This document shows positions 1 through 9,400 of a stretch of DNA of 41,993 nt, piece by piece; positions within the stretch are counted from its first letter, which is position 1; each line of letters begins with the position of its first letter. The notes below the pieces were generated by a model that was given only the letters and a program-made list of their open reading frames with translations, made no database searches and was not told where the DNA came from. The translations under genes were made by a program, and so were the position numbers. The stretch is from Hyphomicrobiales bacterium (GTDB lineage Bacteria; Pseudomonadota; Alphaproteobacteria; Rhizobiales; Rhizobiaceae): NCBI GenBank assembly GCA_011087605.1, contig JAALLE010000031.1, positions 1-41,993 of the forward strand. Reading direction: 5' to 3'.

Positions 1-51
1 GTCTGATGGGCCGTCTATAAAAGCATCAGGTTGGGGTAGCTGGGTAGTTAC
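1..51. repeat. Left copy of 51-bp terminal inverted repeat (probable IS end)
   Basis: These 51 bases are the exact reverse complement of 41943-41993. Read outward from the contig the repeat starts GTAACTACCC at base 51. The homology of hemN to its family stops at base 52, so the repeat edge coincides with the gene break. GTAA termini are typical of IS66-family elements (established knowledge). The family assignment is inference, because no transposase is present in the window. An assembly artefact that stops at a shared repeat is the alternative. Confidence 0.8.
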
Positions 52-793
52 GTTTCTTCAGCCATGGCACATGGGCGTACCCAAATAGCGCAATTCGATC
101 CGGTTCCAGGTCAACACATCGATCGATCGTGCGAAGCAATCGCTCCTTGCTCTGTAAGGGAAGTCCATAAAGGGCGTCGATATTGATTGAATTGACACCA
201 GCCTTTCGCAGTTGCTGGATCACATCACGTGTGATTTCAAAACTCTGCGGCCGGTTGATTGCGGATTGTACATCTGGATGAAAATCCTGCACCCCAACAC
301 TGGCACGGTTTAATCCAAATTCAGTCAATGCGTCGATCGTCTGCTGATCGACGTCACTGGGATCAATCTCGACACTGATTTCGGTATCGATGTTGAAATC
401 GAACGCGCCCTCCAACGCATGACGCAACCTTATCAGGTCATCCCGTTTGAGCAGGCTTGGGGATCCACCTCCAAGATGAAGCGCACCCAGAAGTGGCTTG
501 AAGGTCGTTTTTCGCGCAAATAGGTTCACTTCTTCAACAAGGAAGTCGATGTAGCGTTTAATGGGCGTGTATTTCAGCGTGTGTTTGGTGTGGCACCCGC
601 AGAACCAACACAACCGGTCGCAAAACGGGATGTGCAGATAAGCCGAAACCGGGTCGGTTGATCCAAGATTGGCCAGCGCGGAATTAAACAACTCTGCGCC
701 GACACCCTCTTTGAATTGGGGGGCGGTAGGATAGCTGGTGTAGCGCGGTACAGGCTTTTGATAGTGGGCAAGAACCGCCTCAGCGTCGAACAT
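26..793 (-). CDS. hemN: Oxygen-independent coproporphyrinogen III dehydrogenase HemN, 3'-truncated
   Basis: Radical-SAM enzyme that oxidatively decarboxylates coproporphyrinogen III to protoporphyrinogen IX without oxygen, in the cytoplasm; it supplies heme for anaerobic respiration. The N-terminal RYTSYPTAPQF motif and the HemN-type iron-sulfur/SAM motif (C58, C62, C65, C67 in HIPFCDRLCWFCGCHT) are intact. The GGGSPS and DPSD SAM-binding segments follow. The family is about 450 residues long, but only about 247 remain. After VPWLKK the frame leaves hemN at base 52 and runs eight foreign codons through the terminal repeat to a stop at 26. The C-terminal half is therefore missing, through an IS insertion or the end of the contig. 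The start at 793 has AGGG eight bases upstream. The FNR box at 883-896 suits anaerobic induction. Confidence 0.9.
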   Translation of the reverse strand: MFDAEAVLAHYQKPVPRYTSYPTAPQFKEGVGAELFNSALANLGSTDPVSAYLHIPFCDRLCWFCGCHTKHTLKYTPIKRYIDFLVEEVNLFARKTTFKPLLGALHLGGGSPSLLKRDDLIRLRHALEGAFDFNIDTEISVEIDPSDVDQQTIDALTEFGLNRASVGVQDFHPDVQSAINRPQSFEITRDVIQQLRKAGVNSINIDALYGLPLQSKERLLRTIDRCVDLEPDRIALFGYAHVPWLKKRNYPATPT

Positions 794-882
794 GAACGAT
801 ACCCTATGAAATAAGAGAGAACGGGGTGCAATTTGGACATCCCGATTGGTGTTAAAAGTGCCGATTATGTCGACAATTATCC

Positions 883-896
883 TTGATCCAGATCAA
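883..896. promoter_or_regulatory. Perfect FNR/FnrL-type box
   Basis: TTGATCCAGATCAA is an exact match to the FNR consensus TTGAT-N4-ATCAA. Its centre (889.5) is 41.5 bases before a start point near 931, and TAATTT at 919-924 is in -10 position, which gives a textbook class-II activated promoter for the rightward DUF6455 gene. The same box lies about 90 bp upstream of leftward hemN and may serve both. It sits inside the longer upstream reading frame from 846, which argues against that upstream start. Confidence 0.8.
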
Positions 897-956
897 CGAC
901 GGGCATCGCTCAACGGGCTAATTTTGTCTTGGGAAATCGTTCTGGAGGATAGATAT

Positions 957-1205
957 TTGAAATTATTTGCAAAATCGGCCGAGCATTTGGAACTGCTAAG
1001 TCAAATGATGGACCGGACCGGTTCCAGAATTGACGCAGATCTGTCTATTTGCGGAACCAACAAGATCCGCTCTGCGATGGTAGCCTGTTTGGGCTGTAAA
1101 CATGTCGATGCCTGCAAGAGTTGGCTGGCTGAAGCGGAAGGCGAAGTTTCTCCTCCAGATTTTTGTGCCAACGTGAACCATCTGAAAACGATGAAACCCG
1201 TCTAA
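957..1205 (+). CDS. Small DUF6455-family protein
   Basis: This 82-residue protein resembles DUF6455 proteins, small cysteine-containing proteins seen in proteobacteria. The visible core is a helix around LSQMMDRTG, then CLGCKHVDACKSWL, then PPDFCANVNHL. The cysteines in C-x2-C-x4-C spacing plus one near the end could bind a metal or cluster, but this is unproven. I chose the TTG at 957 because GGAGG lies at 944-948, eight bases upstream. The in-frame start at 846 would place the FNR box and -10 element inside the coding region. Its promoter points to expression in anaerobic conditions, alongside hemN and the nar operon. The molecular function is unknown. Confidence 0.7.
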   Translation: MKLFAKSAEHLELLSQMMDRTGSRIDADLSICGTNKIRSAMVACLGCKHVDACKSWLAEAEGEVSPPDFCANVNHLKTMKPV

Positions 1206-1291
1206 AACTCCAGGATTTTTCTCCCGGGCGCTTCGGATCTGCAATCTCCAATGCAGGAACGGAGCGCTCACGCGCGCTCGATGCGCATTCG

Positions 1292-1808
1292 TCATGCCGA
1301 CTCGCGAATTTCCTGCAATCTTGCGAACCCGTCATACCATTTGATGATATCGTCCTTGTCAGCAGACAGCGCTGTATATTCATCCCCGCAGAATTGTCGC
1401 CATGCCTGCAGATAGGTCTCCCGGACAACGATCAGTGTTGGAATGTTGAGCACAAATGCCTGTTCTATGACGGGGCGAAACCCTTGACCGTCTTCTTCAC
1501 CCTTGCCAAAGCGATTTAGAAAAATCATGTCGACATGTTGATCTATCTGCAGTGCCAGATGACTGACCGCTTCGACCAGTCCGTTTGGGTCCAGCCGACA
1601 ACCCGTGGCCCCAGGGCCGAGACGTTGGGTAATTGTAAAACTGTCTCCGGATGCGAGGCCCTCTAAAAACATATCGGAACAGCAGGCACTGCTGCCAATA
1701 ACCCGCCACCCTTTCACCGCGCGATTTCAATGCTTGTGCAGCGGCGGCAATGACCAGATCAATATTCTGATCCTTTTTGGTTTGAACAATGGCAAGGGGA
1801 GAATTCAT
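1292..1808 (-). pseudogene. DUF2478 protein, frameshifted
   Basis: Two overlapping frames together make one DUF2478 protein of about 170 residues. The first frame starts at 1808 and gives the N-terminus (NSPLAIVQTKKDQNIDLVI, then ALKSRG). The second, ending at 1292, gives the rest: RVIGSSACCSDMFLEGLASG, GPGATGCRLDPNGL, IFLNRFGKGEEDGQGFRP and the C-terminus. The switch falls between about 1718 and 1703, so a single-base indel is enough. This is either a real inactivating mutation or a sequence error. A separate shorter protein starting at GTG 1717 would lack the conserved N-terminus. DUF2478 genes are often found near molybdate uptake or nitrate reductase genes (established knowledge). It lies about 30 bp downstream of the carbonic anhydrase gene and is probably the last gene of the nar operon. 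Confidence 0.75.
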
Positions 1809-1837
1809 GATTATTGATTCCGATTATCTATCAATTG

Positions 1838-2512
1838 CTAGTGGGCTGAATGATGCTGGTGGGAGTGGCTCTTGAGTTGATGGGTGCCAAATCGCCTGTG
1901 CTTCTCACGATGGATAGACGAACGGCCACAACCCAAATCGTGCAACAATCCATCGTTGAGTGAATAAACCCACCCATGAATCTTCAGCCGGTTGCCGCGG
2001 CGCCAGGCAGATTGAATGATCGGTGTTCGGGCCAGGCTTTCGACTTGCGCAGCGATCGAGAGTTCACAAAGGGAATCCAGCCGTTCTGTTTGGTCCGCAA
2101 GATGTTCCAGGGAATGAATATTGTGCTCAGCAACGTCTCTGATCGGTTGCAGCCAGTGGTCAATGATTCCGTGCCGGTCGCCATCCATGGCAGCGCGCAC
2201 GCCACCACATCCATGATGTCCGCAAACGATTATATGCTGCACGCCAAGGGACTCGACAGCAAATTCCAGCACCGAAAGCAGGTTGAGATCACCGCGGTGG
2301 ATCAGATTGGCCACATTGCGGTGGACAAAGACTTCACCCGGCTCCAGTCCGGTGATGACGTTGGCAGGAACGCGGCTGTCTGAACAGCCGATCCACAGAT
2401 ATTCAGGCTTTTGCAATTGCGACAAGCGCTTAAAATAGTCCGGGTCTTCCGCTTCGCGTTCCGCGGCCCAATTGCGGTTATGCGCCAACAGGTCCTTTAG
2501 CATTGCCGACAT
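1838..2512 (-). CDS. Beta-class carbonic anhydrase with His-rich tail
   Basis: Zinc enzyme interconverting CO2 and bicarbonate. The 224-residue protein shows the beta-class site: C43 and D45-R47 in CSDSRVPA, then H99 and C102 in CGHHGCGG. The GEVFVHRNVANL and HGWVYSLNDG segments are also conserved. The final 30 or so residues, after GLLHDLG, do not resemble the usual ending; they are rich in histidine (HQLKSHSHQHHSAH) and may bind metal or reflect a changed 3' frame. The start lies two bases after the stop of the isomerase gene, so the two are cotranscribed with nar. A role in supplying bicarbonate or balancing pH during anaerobic growth is inference. Confidence 0.92.
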   Translation of the reverse strand: MSAMLKDLLAHNRNWAAEREAEDPDYFKRLSQLQKPEYLWIGCSDSRVPANVITGLEPGEVFVHRNVANLIHRGDLNLLSVLEFAVESLGVQHIIVCGHHGCGGVRAAMDGDRHGIIDHWLQPIRDVAEHNIHSLEHLADQTERLDSLCELSIAAQVESLARTPIIQSAWRRGNRLKIHGWVYSLNDGLLHDLGCGRSSIHREKHRRFGTHQLKSHSHQHHSAH

Positions 2513-2514
2513 AC

Positions 2515-3423
2515 CTACTGCACGAGAGGGCCGTCCGAAGGCGCCAGATCAATGCCCTCAATTTTTGCCGTTCCAGCGAGGATTGAGACATATTGCGAAA
2601 CGGCACGAGACCAACTTGCTGCCTGAAGCCAGGTTGAGATGCGTTCACTTACATGATCGAATGGCAGGCATTCACCAGCGATTTTTTTGTCCAATGCGAT
2701 GATGTGGAACCCATAAGGCGTTTCTACCGGTTCCGCTGACAACTCACCTTCACGCAACGTTTCCAGTGCGGCTTCGAATTCAGCCACCGTATCTCCTTTG
2801 GTGATCTGGCCCAGATTGCCACCTTGTTGGCTGGACGAGCAGGCCGACATTTCTCGCGCCATTTGCTCAAATCGCTCCGGCTCATCTGTCAAAACTTCGG
2901 TCAGGGATTGCGCCTGTGCCTTCGCTTTTTGCCGGGCTTCAGTGTCTTTTGGGGAGGCAATCAGCAGGATATGTCGGGCCTGATAGATGTCGTCGCTGCT
3001 AAACCGATGCTTGTTGTTGTTGTAATAGCGCAGGCATTCCTTGTCGGTGGCCGTTGGCACGGTCATTTCGGCGTCAATCACCATGCGGATCAGGGCATCT
3101 TCCTCAGTTTCAGGACGCCCTTCATCATCCAATTCAGGAGTTGCCACGAGACCCAGTTCATTTGCCTGCTGCAGCAGCAATTGTTTGACCACCAGTGCCT
3201 GAGCTGCGGCCCGCAAAGCTTTGCCCGGATTTTTGGCCGGATGATTTTGAGCTTCTTCAAGGATTTCAGTTTCCGGGATCACCACGCCGTTGACCGATAC
3301 AACCGGCATGGTGGGCTTTGGTTTTGGTGGGACGCTCGTGTCGAGTTTGACAGGTGCATCATAACCCGCCGACGAGGGTGACTTCTGCTCCTTGGGAGCG
3401 AGATTGTTGACCAGTGTGACCAT
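2515..3423 (-). CDS. Parvulin-type peptidyl-prolyl isomerase of the nar operon
   Basis: A 302-residue NifM/PpiC-like protein. A proline-rich N-terminus is followed by a helical segment (about 40-130) and a rotamase domain (about 145-250) with RHILLIASPKDTEARQKA, GGNLGQITKGDTVAEFE and TPYGFHIIALD. No signal peptide is seen, so it should act in the cytoplasm, probably helping fold or mature nitrate reductase subunits as NifM does for nitrogenase iron protein (inference). It follows narI by six bases, and its GGAG ribosome site lies inside the end of narI. Genes of this type after narI are common in proteobacteria. Confidence 0.88.
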   Translation of the reverse strand: MVTLVNNLAPKEQKSPSSAGYDAPVKLDTSVPPKPKPTMPVVSVNGVVIPETEILEEAQNHPAKNPGKALRAAAQALVVKQLLLQQANELGLVATPELDDEGRPETEEDALIRMVIDAEMTVPTATDKECLRYYNNNKHRFSSDDIYQARHILLIASPKDTEARQKAKAQAQSLTEVLTDEPERFEQMAREMSACSSSQQGGNLGQITKGDTVAEFEAALETLREGELSAEPVETPYGFHIIALDKKIAGECLPFDHVSERISTWLQAASWSRAVSQYVSILAGTAKIEGIDLAPSDGPLVQ

Positions 3424-3429
3424 GACAAT

Positions 3430-4146
3430 TTACTCCGCTGGAGATTTGAAGGGCGATTTTTGTTCCCGGCGACGCACCACCTGGTATCCGGGGCGCCAGA
3501 AATATCGAATTGGTACGCTGAGCATGTGCACCAGTCTGGTGAACGGAAAGACCAGCAGAATGGTCAAGCCAAGAAACAGATGCGCCTTGAATATTGGTGA
3601 GGCGTCTGCGACGTAGCTGGCCGCGTCCGACTGGAAGGTAAAGATGCCCTGAGCCCATGTCATGAACTTGACCATCTCGTGTCCATCAAGATGCTGCATA
3701 GAGATCGGTATGGTGGCCAGCCCCAGCAGCAGTTGCAGCCACAACAGGATAATAATGAACGTGTCGGAAGCGCTCGACGTCGCTCGCACTCTTGCATCAA
3801 ACAAACGGCGGTGAACCAGCATTGTAGCGCCTATGATCGCCATCACGCCGGCTATTCCACCGGCAACAATGGCCAATATTTGTTTGGCGCTGTGGCTGAT
3901 CCCCATCGCATCGAATATGGCGATTGGGGTCAACAGGCCAATCAAATGACCGAAAAAGATGATGATCACACCGACATGAAACAGCACGGAGCCCATGACC
4001 AACTGCTTTCGACGCAACAATTGGCTTGAACCAGAGCGCCAGGTATAGGGTTCGCGGTCGTAGCGGATGACTGATCCAATCGCCAGCACTGCAAGGGCTA
4101 TATAGGGATAGAAGCCAAAAACCAGAGTGTTGATATATGCAGCCAT
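3430..4146 (-). CDS. narI: Respiratory nitrate reductase gamma subunit (cytochrome b)
   Basis: Membrane cytochrome b that oxidises quinol and passes electrons through two b hemes to NarH and NarG. Five hydrophobic helices are visible. Counted from the TTG two codons upstream of the chosen ATG, the heme-ligand histidines fall at 59 and 69 (FHVGVIIIFFGH) and 191 and 209 (KAHLFLGLTILLVFPFTRLVH), matching E. coli NarI. I start at ATG 4146, which has AGGGGG just upstream, rather than at the TTG at 4152. Either way the start overlaps or abuts the narJ stop, indicating translational coupling. Confidence 0.96.
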   Translation of the reverse strand: MAAYINTLVFGFYPYIALAVLAIGSVIRYDREPYTWRSGSSQLLRRKQLVMGSVLFHVGVIIIFFGHLIGLLTPIAIFDAMGISHSAKQILAIVAGGIAGVMAIIGATMLVHRRLFDARVRATSSASDTFIIILLWLQLLLGLATIPISMQHLDGHEMVKFMTWAQGIFTFQSDAASYVADASPIFKAHLFLGLTILLVFPFTRLVHMLSVPIRYFWRPGYQVVRRREQKSPFKSPAE

Positions 4147-4148
4147 GA

Positions 4149-4874
4149 TCAAATCCCCCTTGGGTTGTTGATGGTTGGGCTTTTGACACCCGGTGCTTTT
4201 CGCGCGGCAGCGCGAATTTGACGTTGCAGGCGATCCGGACCACAGGCGTTTTCACCGGTGTTTCCACCAAATGTGACAACTTCCTCTTCCCAAACTTCGT
4301 CGAGTGCTTCGAGATCGTCTGGATCATCGTCAGGCTGAGCGAGGAGTTCCTCCAACAGGCCTTTCGCGGCTTTACCAGCAGCAAGATCTTCAAGAACCTG
4401 AAATGCTTTGGCGTATACCGAGTCGCGCTTTTTCAACCGCTCACGCAGGAAGGTCAGAATGTGAGCAGTCTGCCCCAGAAGTTCTTTCACTTCCTCGTCG
4501 GATTGCGTTGACAGAAATTCCAGAAATACGGGCAGGTGATCAGGAAGCTCCTTGGCTTCAATTTCCAGTCCCTGAGCCTCGTACATGTCCTTCAGGTCCA
4601 CCATCGCCTGACCACGGTCGCGGCTTTCGCCGTGAACATGTTCAAACAGGTGCAGCGACAGAGACCTTGTGCGGTCAAACAAATGCACATAGCGTTCCTG
4701 CGCGTCATAGAGATCGAGATTGCTGATATTTCTGGCAAGAGCGGCCAGCCGGTCCCTTTGCGCTTTGGCAATTTTCGAATTGTCGAGAGCCACAATCAGC
4801 TCCGGCATTTCATCCATCAATTGCTGCGTCGGATAGGAGAGCAGCAGGGAGGTTATCTTGAGTGCGAGTTTCAT
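4149..4874 (-). CDS. narJ: Nitrate reductase molybdenum cofactor assembly chaperone NarJ
   Basis: Cytoplasmic chaperone of the NarJ/TorD family. It holds NarGH in a state competent for cofactor insertion and membrane docking and is not part of the final enzyme. The 241-residue protein shows the family core YVHLFDRTRSLSLHLFEHVH followed by GESRDRGQAMVDL, then LPDHLPVFLEFLS. The C-terminal part is acidic and variable (PDDDPDDLEALDEVWEEE). Its ATG overlaps the narH stop by four bases (ATGA). Confidence 0.95.
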   Translation of the reverse strand: MKLALKITSLLLSYPTQQLMDEMPELIVALDNSKIAKAQRDRLAALARNISNLDLYDAQERYVHLFDRTRSLSLHLFEHVHGESRDRGQAMVDLKDMYEAQGLEIEAKELPDHLPVFLEFLSTQSDEEVKELLGQTAHILTFLRERLKKRDSVYAKAFQVLEDLAAGKAAKGLLEELLAQPDDDPDDLEALDEVWEEEVVTFGGNTGENACGPDRLQRQIRAAARKAPGVKSPTINNPRGI

Positions 4875-6412
4875 TTGCTCAACTCCTTCAAACGTTCTGT
4901 CGGTGTCTGAACCGTTCTGGCCCGCTTGGCGCCGAACAGGTCAGTTTCGGTATTGCCGCCTGAGCAACCATTGCCAAACGTGAAGCCGCAAGAACCACGC
5001 ATGTCGTAGGCGTCTTCGCTGACTTCGCGGTGGGTTGTGGGGATAACAAAACGATCCTCATAATTAGCGATTGCCATGACGTGATACATGTCTTCGATTT
5101 GTTGGCCGGTCATGCCGACTTTGGCAGCGATCGTCTCATTAACAACGCCATCGATCGACTTTGACCGCATATAGGCGCGCATGGCCAACATGCGTTCCAG
5201 AGCCGAGATGACCGGTTCGTCTTTACCGGCGGTCAGCAGGTTGGAGAGATAGCGAACCGGGATGCGCAGGGAACGAACATCCGGCATATCGCCATCCATG
5301 CCGATCTTGCCAGCTTCAGCGGCAGACTGGAGTGGAGATAGTGGTGGCACATACCAGACCATTGGCAGGGTGCGGTATTCAGGATGCAGAGGGAAGGCGA
5401 TCTTCCAGTCCATGGCCATTTTATAAACCGGGGAACTTCTTGCCGATTCAAGCCAGGCTTCAGGGATGCCATCCTTGCGGGCCTGTTCGATCACGGCTGG
5501 ATCATTCGGATCGAGGAAAATTTCCAACTGTTTTTCGTAGAGGTCCTGTTCGTCCTTGGTTGAAGCCATTTCCTCGATGCGGTCAGCATCGTAGAGGACA
5601 ACACCAAGATAGCGGATACGACCTACGCAGGTTTCGGAGCAAACCGTTGGATGTCCGGCCTCAATGCGTGGGTAGCAGAAGATGCATTTTTCGGATTTGC
5701 CCGAAGACCAGTTGTAATAGATCTTCTTGTAGGGGCAGCCGGATACGCACATGCGCCAGCCTCGGCATTTTTCCTGATCGATGAGCACGATGCCATCGTC
5801 CTCGCGCTTGTAGATAGCGCCTGACGGGCAGGCGGCGACGCAGGTTGGGTTCAGGCAATGCTCACACAAGCGTGGCAGATACATCATGAATGTGTTTTCG
5901 AATTCGCTGTAGATCTGTTTTTCGATGCCCTCAAAATTGTAATCTGCAGATCTTTTGGAGAACTCGCCTCCGAGAATTTCTTCCCAGTTGGGGCCCCATT
6001 CGATTTTCTCCATCCGTTCGCCGGTTATTTGCGAACGGGGGCGTGCGGTCGGCGTGGTCTGGCTCTCGCGGGCGGTTTGTAGATGTCCATAATCGAAATC
6101 AAACGGTTCGTAATAGTCGTCGATTTCGGGCAGGTCCGGATTGGCGAATATCTTGGCGAGAACACGCCATTTGGCACCCATTTTGGGTTCCACCTTGCCG
6201 TTTGCCTTGCGGACCCATCCGCCATTCCATTTCTTCTGGTTTTCCCATTCCTTGGGATAGCCGATGCCGGGTTTGGTTTCGACATTGTTGAACCAAGCGT
6301 ATTCAACGCCCTCGCGGTTCGTCCAGACGTTTTTACAGGTGACTGAGCAGGTGTGGCACCCGATGCATTTATCGAGGTTCAGGACCATGCCAATTTGTGC
6401 GCGGATCTTCAT
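4871..6412 (-). CDS. narH: Respiratory nitrate reductase beta subunit (iron-sulfur)
   Basis: Electron-transfer subunit between NarI hemes and NarG, at the cytoplasmic face. The 513 residues include the first cluster motif (C16, C19, C22, C26 in CIGCHTCSVTC), then CEHCLNPTCVAACPSGAI, then CRGWRMCVSGCP. In the latter a Trp replaces one Cys, as in the family's [3Fe-4S] site. CIFCYPRIEAG and CSETCVGRIRYLG follow. The length matches E. coli NarH (512). It overlaps narG by four bases and narJ by four bases. Confidence 0.97.
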   Translation of the reverse strand: MKIRAQIGMVLNLDKCIGCHTCSVTCKNVWTNREGVEYAWFNNVETKPGIGYPKEWENQKKWNGGWVRKANGKVEPKMGAKWRVLAKIFANPDLPEIDDYYEPFDFDYGHLQTARESQTTPTARPRSQITGERMEKIEWGPNWEEILGGEFSKRSADYNFEGIEKQIYSEFENTFMMYLPRLCEHCLNPTCVAACPSGAIYKREDDGIVLIDQEKCRGWRMCVSGCPYKKIYYNWSSGKSEKCIFCYPRIEAGHPTVCSETCVGRIRYLGVVLYDADRIEEMASTKDEQDLYEKQLEIFLDPNDPAVIEQARKDGIPEAWLESARSSPVYKMAMDWKIAFPLHPEYRTLPMVWYVPPLSPLQSAAEAGKIGMDGDMPDVRSLRIPVRYLSNLLTAGKDEPVISALERMLAMRAYMRSKSIDGVVNETIAAKVGMTGQQIEDMYHVMAIANYEDRFVIPTTHREVSEDAYDMRGSCGFTFGNGCSGGNTETDLFGAKRARTVQTPTERLKELSK

Positions 6413-9400
6413 TCTGCTGCCTCCAGTTTGTCGCCCTGATAGGGGCCTTCCATCCAGTCCACTTTCTTCATTTTGCGGACGACGACGAATTCATCTCGGT
6501 TTGAACCCACGGTTCCGTAATAGTTGAACCCGTAAGATTGCTGGACATATCCACCGATCATGTGGGTCGGTTTGGTTATTGCCCTGGTGACCGAGTTATG
6601 AATACCGCCACGCTGGCCAGTGACCTGCGAACCCGGTGTGTTCACGATCTTTTCCTGCGCGTGATACATGTAGATGGTTCCCTCCTTCATCCGTTGGGAA
6701 ACGACCACTCGGGCGGAAATCGCCCCGTTGACGTTGTAAACTTCAACCCAGTCGTTGTCGGTGAGTTCGGCCTTGGCGGCGTCAACTTCCGATATCCAGA
6801 CCACCGGTCCGCCTCGGTTCAGCGTCAGCATCATCAGATTGTCGGAATAGGTGGAGTGAATGCCCCATTTCTGGTGCGGTGTGATGAAGTTGAGGATGAC
6901 CTGTGGCGATCCGTCATCTTTTTCCGCAATTGCCGGATTGATCGATTTGGTGTCGATTGGAGGACGATAGAGGCAGAAGGATTCGCCAAATGCCCGCATC
7001 CATAAATGGTCCTGATAAAGTTGTTGTCGCCCGGTTATGGTGCGCCAGGGGATCAGTTCATGGACATTTGTGTAGCCGGCATTGTAGCAGACTTTCTCAG
7101 ATTCAAGCCCTGACCAGGTTGGCGAGGATATGATCTTGCGCGGTTGTGCGACCACGTCGCGGAAGCGAATTTTTTCATCCTCTTTCGGAACCGCAAGATG
7201 GGTGTGGTCACGACCTGTCATTTTTGACAGGGCATCCCAAGCTTTTACTGCAACCTCACCATTGGTTTCGGGTGCGAGCGAGAGGATGACTTCAGTGGCG
7301 TCAATGTCGGTCTCGATTTTCGGCATGCCCTTGGTGGGGCCGTCATCGGTTACGACCCCATTGAGATCGCCCAGGAACTCGACTTCATGCTCCGTGTTCC
7401 AGCTGATCCCCTTGCCGCCATTGCCCAATTTATTCATCAGCGGGCCCAGCGCGGTAAAGCGCTTGTACACATTGGGATAGTCGCGTTCGACAACCATCAC
7501 ATTTGGCATCGTGACACCGGGTACAGGGCTGGACTTTCCGTCTTTCCAGTCGTCGACGTCGAACGGTTGAGCCATTTCACCGGGTGTGTCGTGCAATATA
7601 GGCATCAACACCACGTCCTTTTCAACACCGAGTATTTCTGGAGAAACTTCTGAGAATTTCTTGGCCAGACCCTTAAAAATATCCCAGTCGGAACGGGCTT
7701 CCCACGCCGGGTCGGCAGCGCTGGTCAGCGGATGAATGAACGGGTGCATATCTGACGTGTTGAGGTCGTTCTTTTCGTACCAGGTGGCGGTTGGTAAAAC
7801 GATGTCAGAATAGACGCAGGTCGTTGACATGCGGAAATCGATTGTCACCAGCAGATCGAGTTTTCCTTTTGGTGCTTCATCGTGCCAGACCGCTTCGGTC
7901 GAGCGTTGACGTCCTTCTTCGCCGAGATCCTTACCGAGCACGCCATGATTGGTACCAAGCAAATGTTTGAGGAAATACTCGTGACCTTTCCCAGATGAGC
8001 CGAGAAGGTTAGAGCGCCAAACGAACATGTTTCGTGGCCAGTTGGCTTCATGGTCCGGGTCCTCACAGGACATCTTCAATTTGCCTGATTTGAGCTCCCG
8101 GGCGATGTAGTCCTTTGGCTCGAGTTTGGATTTCGCCGCCATCTTGGCAACATCCAGCGGGTTTGTTTTCAACTGCGGCGCAGAGGGCAGCCATCCCATG
8201 CGTTCAGCGCGGATGTTATAATCAATTAGCGATCCGTCCCACGGACCTTCAGGGGCGGTTGGTGACAGGATTTCATCGACTTCAAGCGTTTCGTAGCGCC
8301 ACTGATCGGTATGGGCGTAGAAGAATGACGTTGAATTCATCTGACGCGGCGGGCGGGCCCAGTCGAGTGCGAAAGCAAGTGGCAACCATCCGGTTTGCGG
8401 GCGCAGCTTCTCCTGGCCGACATAGTGGCTCCAGCCACCACCTGACTGGCCAACACAACCACACATCACCAGCATATTGATGATGCCACGATAGTTCATG
8501 TCCATATGGTACCAGTGATTGAGACCAGCGCCGAGAATGACCATGGAACGACCCTTGGTTTTTTCTGCGTTCAGCGCGAATTCACGTGCAACGGTGATAA
8601 TCTGATCTCTTGGAACTCCGGTGATCTGTTCCGCCCAAGCAGGCGTGTATGGCATGTTTTCATCATACGACTTGGCGCTGTTGTCGTCGCCGAGCCCGCG
8701 GTCCAGGCCATAATTGGCAACAAAAAGGTCAAAGACCGATGCGACCCAGGCCTCACCACCTTTCAGCTTGACCTTCTTGGCAGGTACCTGACGCTCCAGG
8801 ATGCTTTCATGGTCAGTACCTTCGAAGTGGTCATGTTCGCGGTTGCCGAAATAGGGGAAGGCAACTGGCAGGACATCGTCGTGATCCTCATCCATGATGA
8901 GGCTCATTTCCAGTTCGATATCAGTGCCCTTTGCGTCCTTCTGTTCAAGGTTCCATTTGCCCTGTTCACCCCAGCGGAATCCAACTGACCCTTGGGGCAC
9001 AACTACTTTCTTGGTCTTGCGGTCAATGGCGACAGTTTTCCAATCGGGATTGTTCTTCTCGCCCAGTCCGCGCGGGAAGTCAGAGGCGCGCAACTGGCGC
9101 TCTGGAATGAAGCGGCCATCCTTTTTGACCAGACGCACCAGCATCGGCATGTCGGTATAGCGGCGGCAATAGTCTTCGAAATAGTCTGCCTGACGGTCGA
9201 GGTGGAATTCGCGCAGGATCACATGGCCCAGCGCCATTGCAAGCGCTGCGTCGGTTCCTTGTTTGGGGTGCAGCCACATGTCTGAAAACTTGGCCGCTTC
9301 TGAATAATCGGGTGATACGACGACCGATTTGGCGCCCTTGTACCGAGCTTCAGTGTAGAAATGGGCATCGGGGGTCCGGGTTTGAGGAACGTTGGAGCCC

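Noticed and set aside
846-956. Upstream extension of the DUF6455 gene
   Set aside because: It contains the FNR box and -10 element, and TTG 957 has a much better ribosome site.
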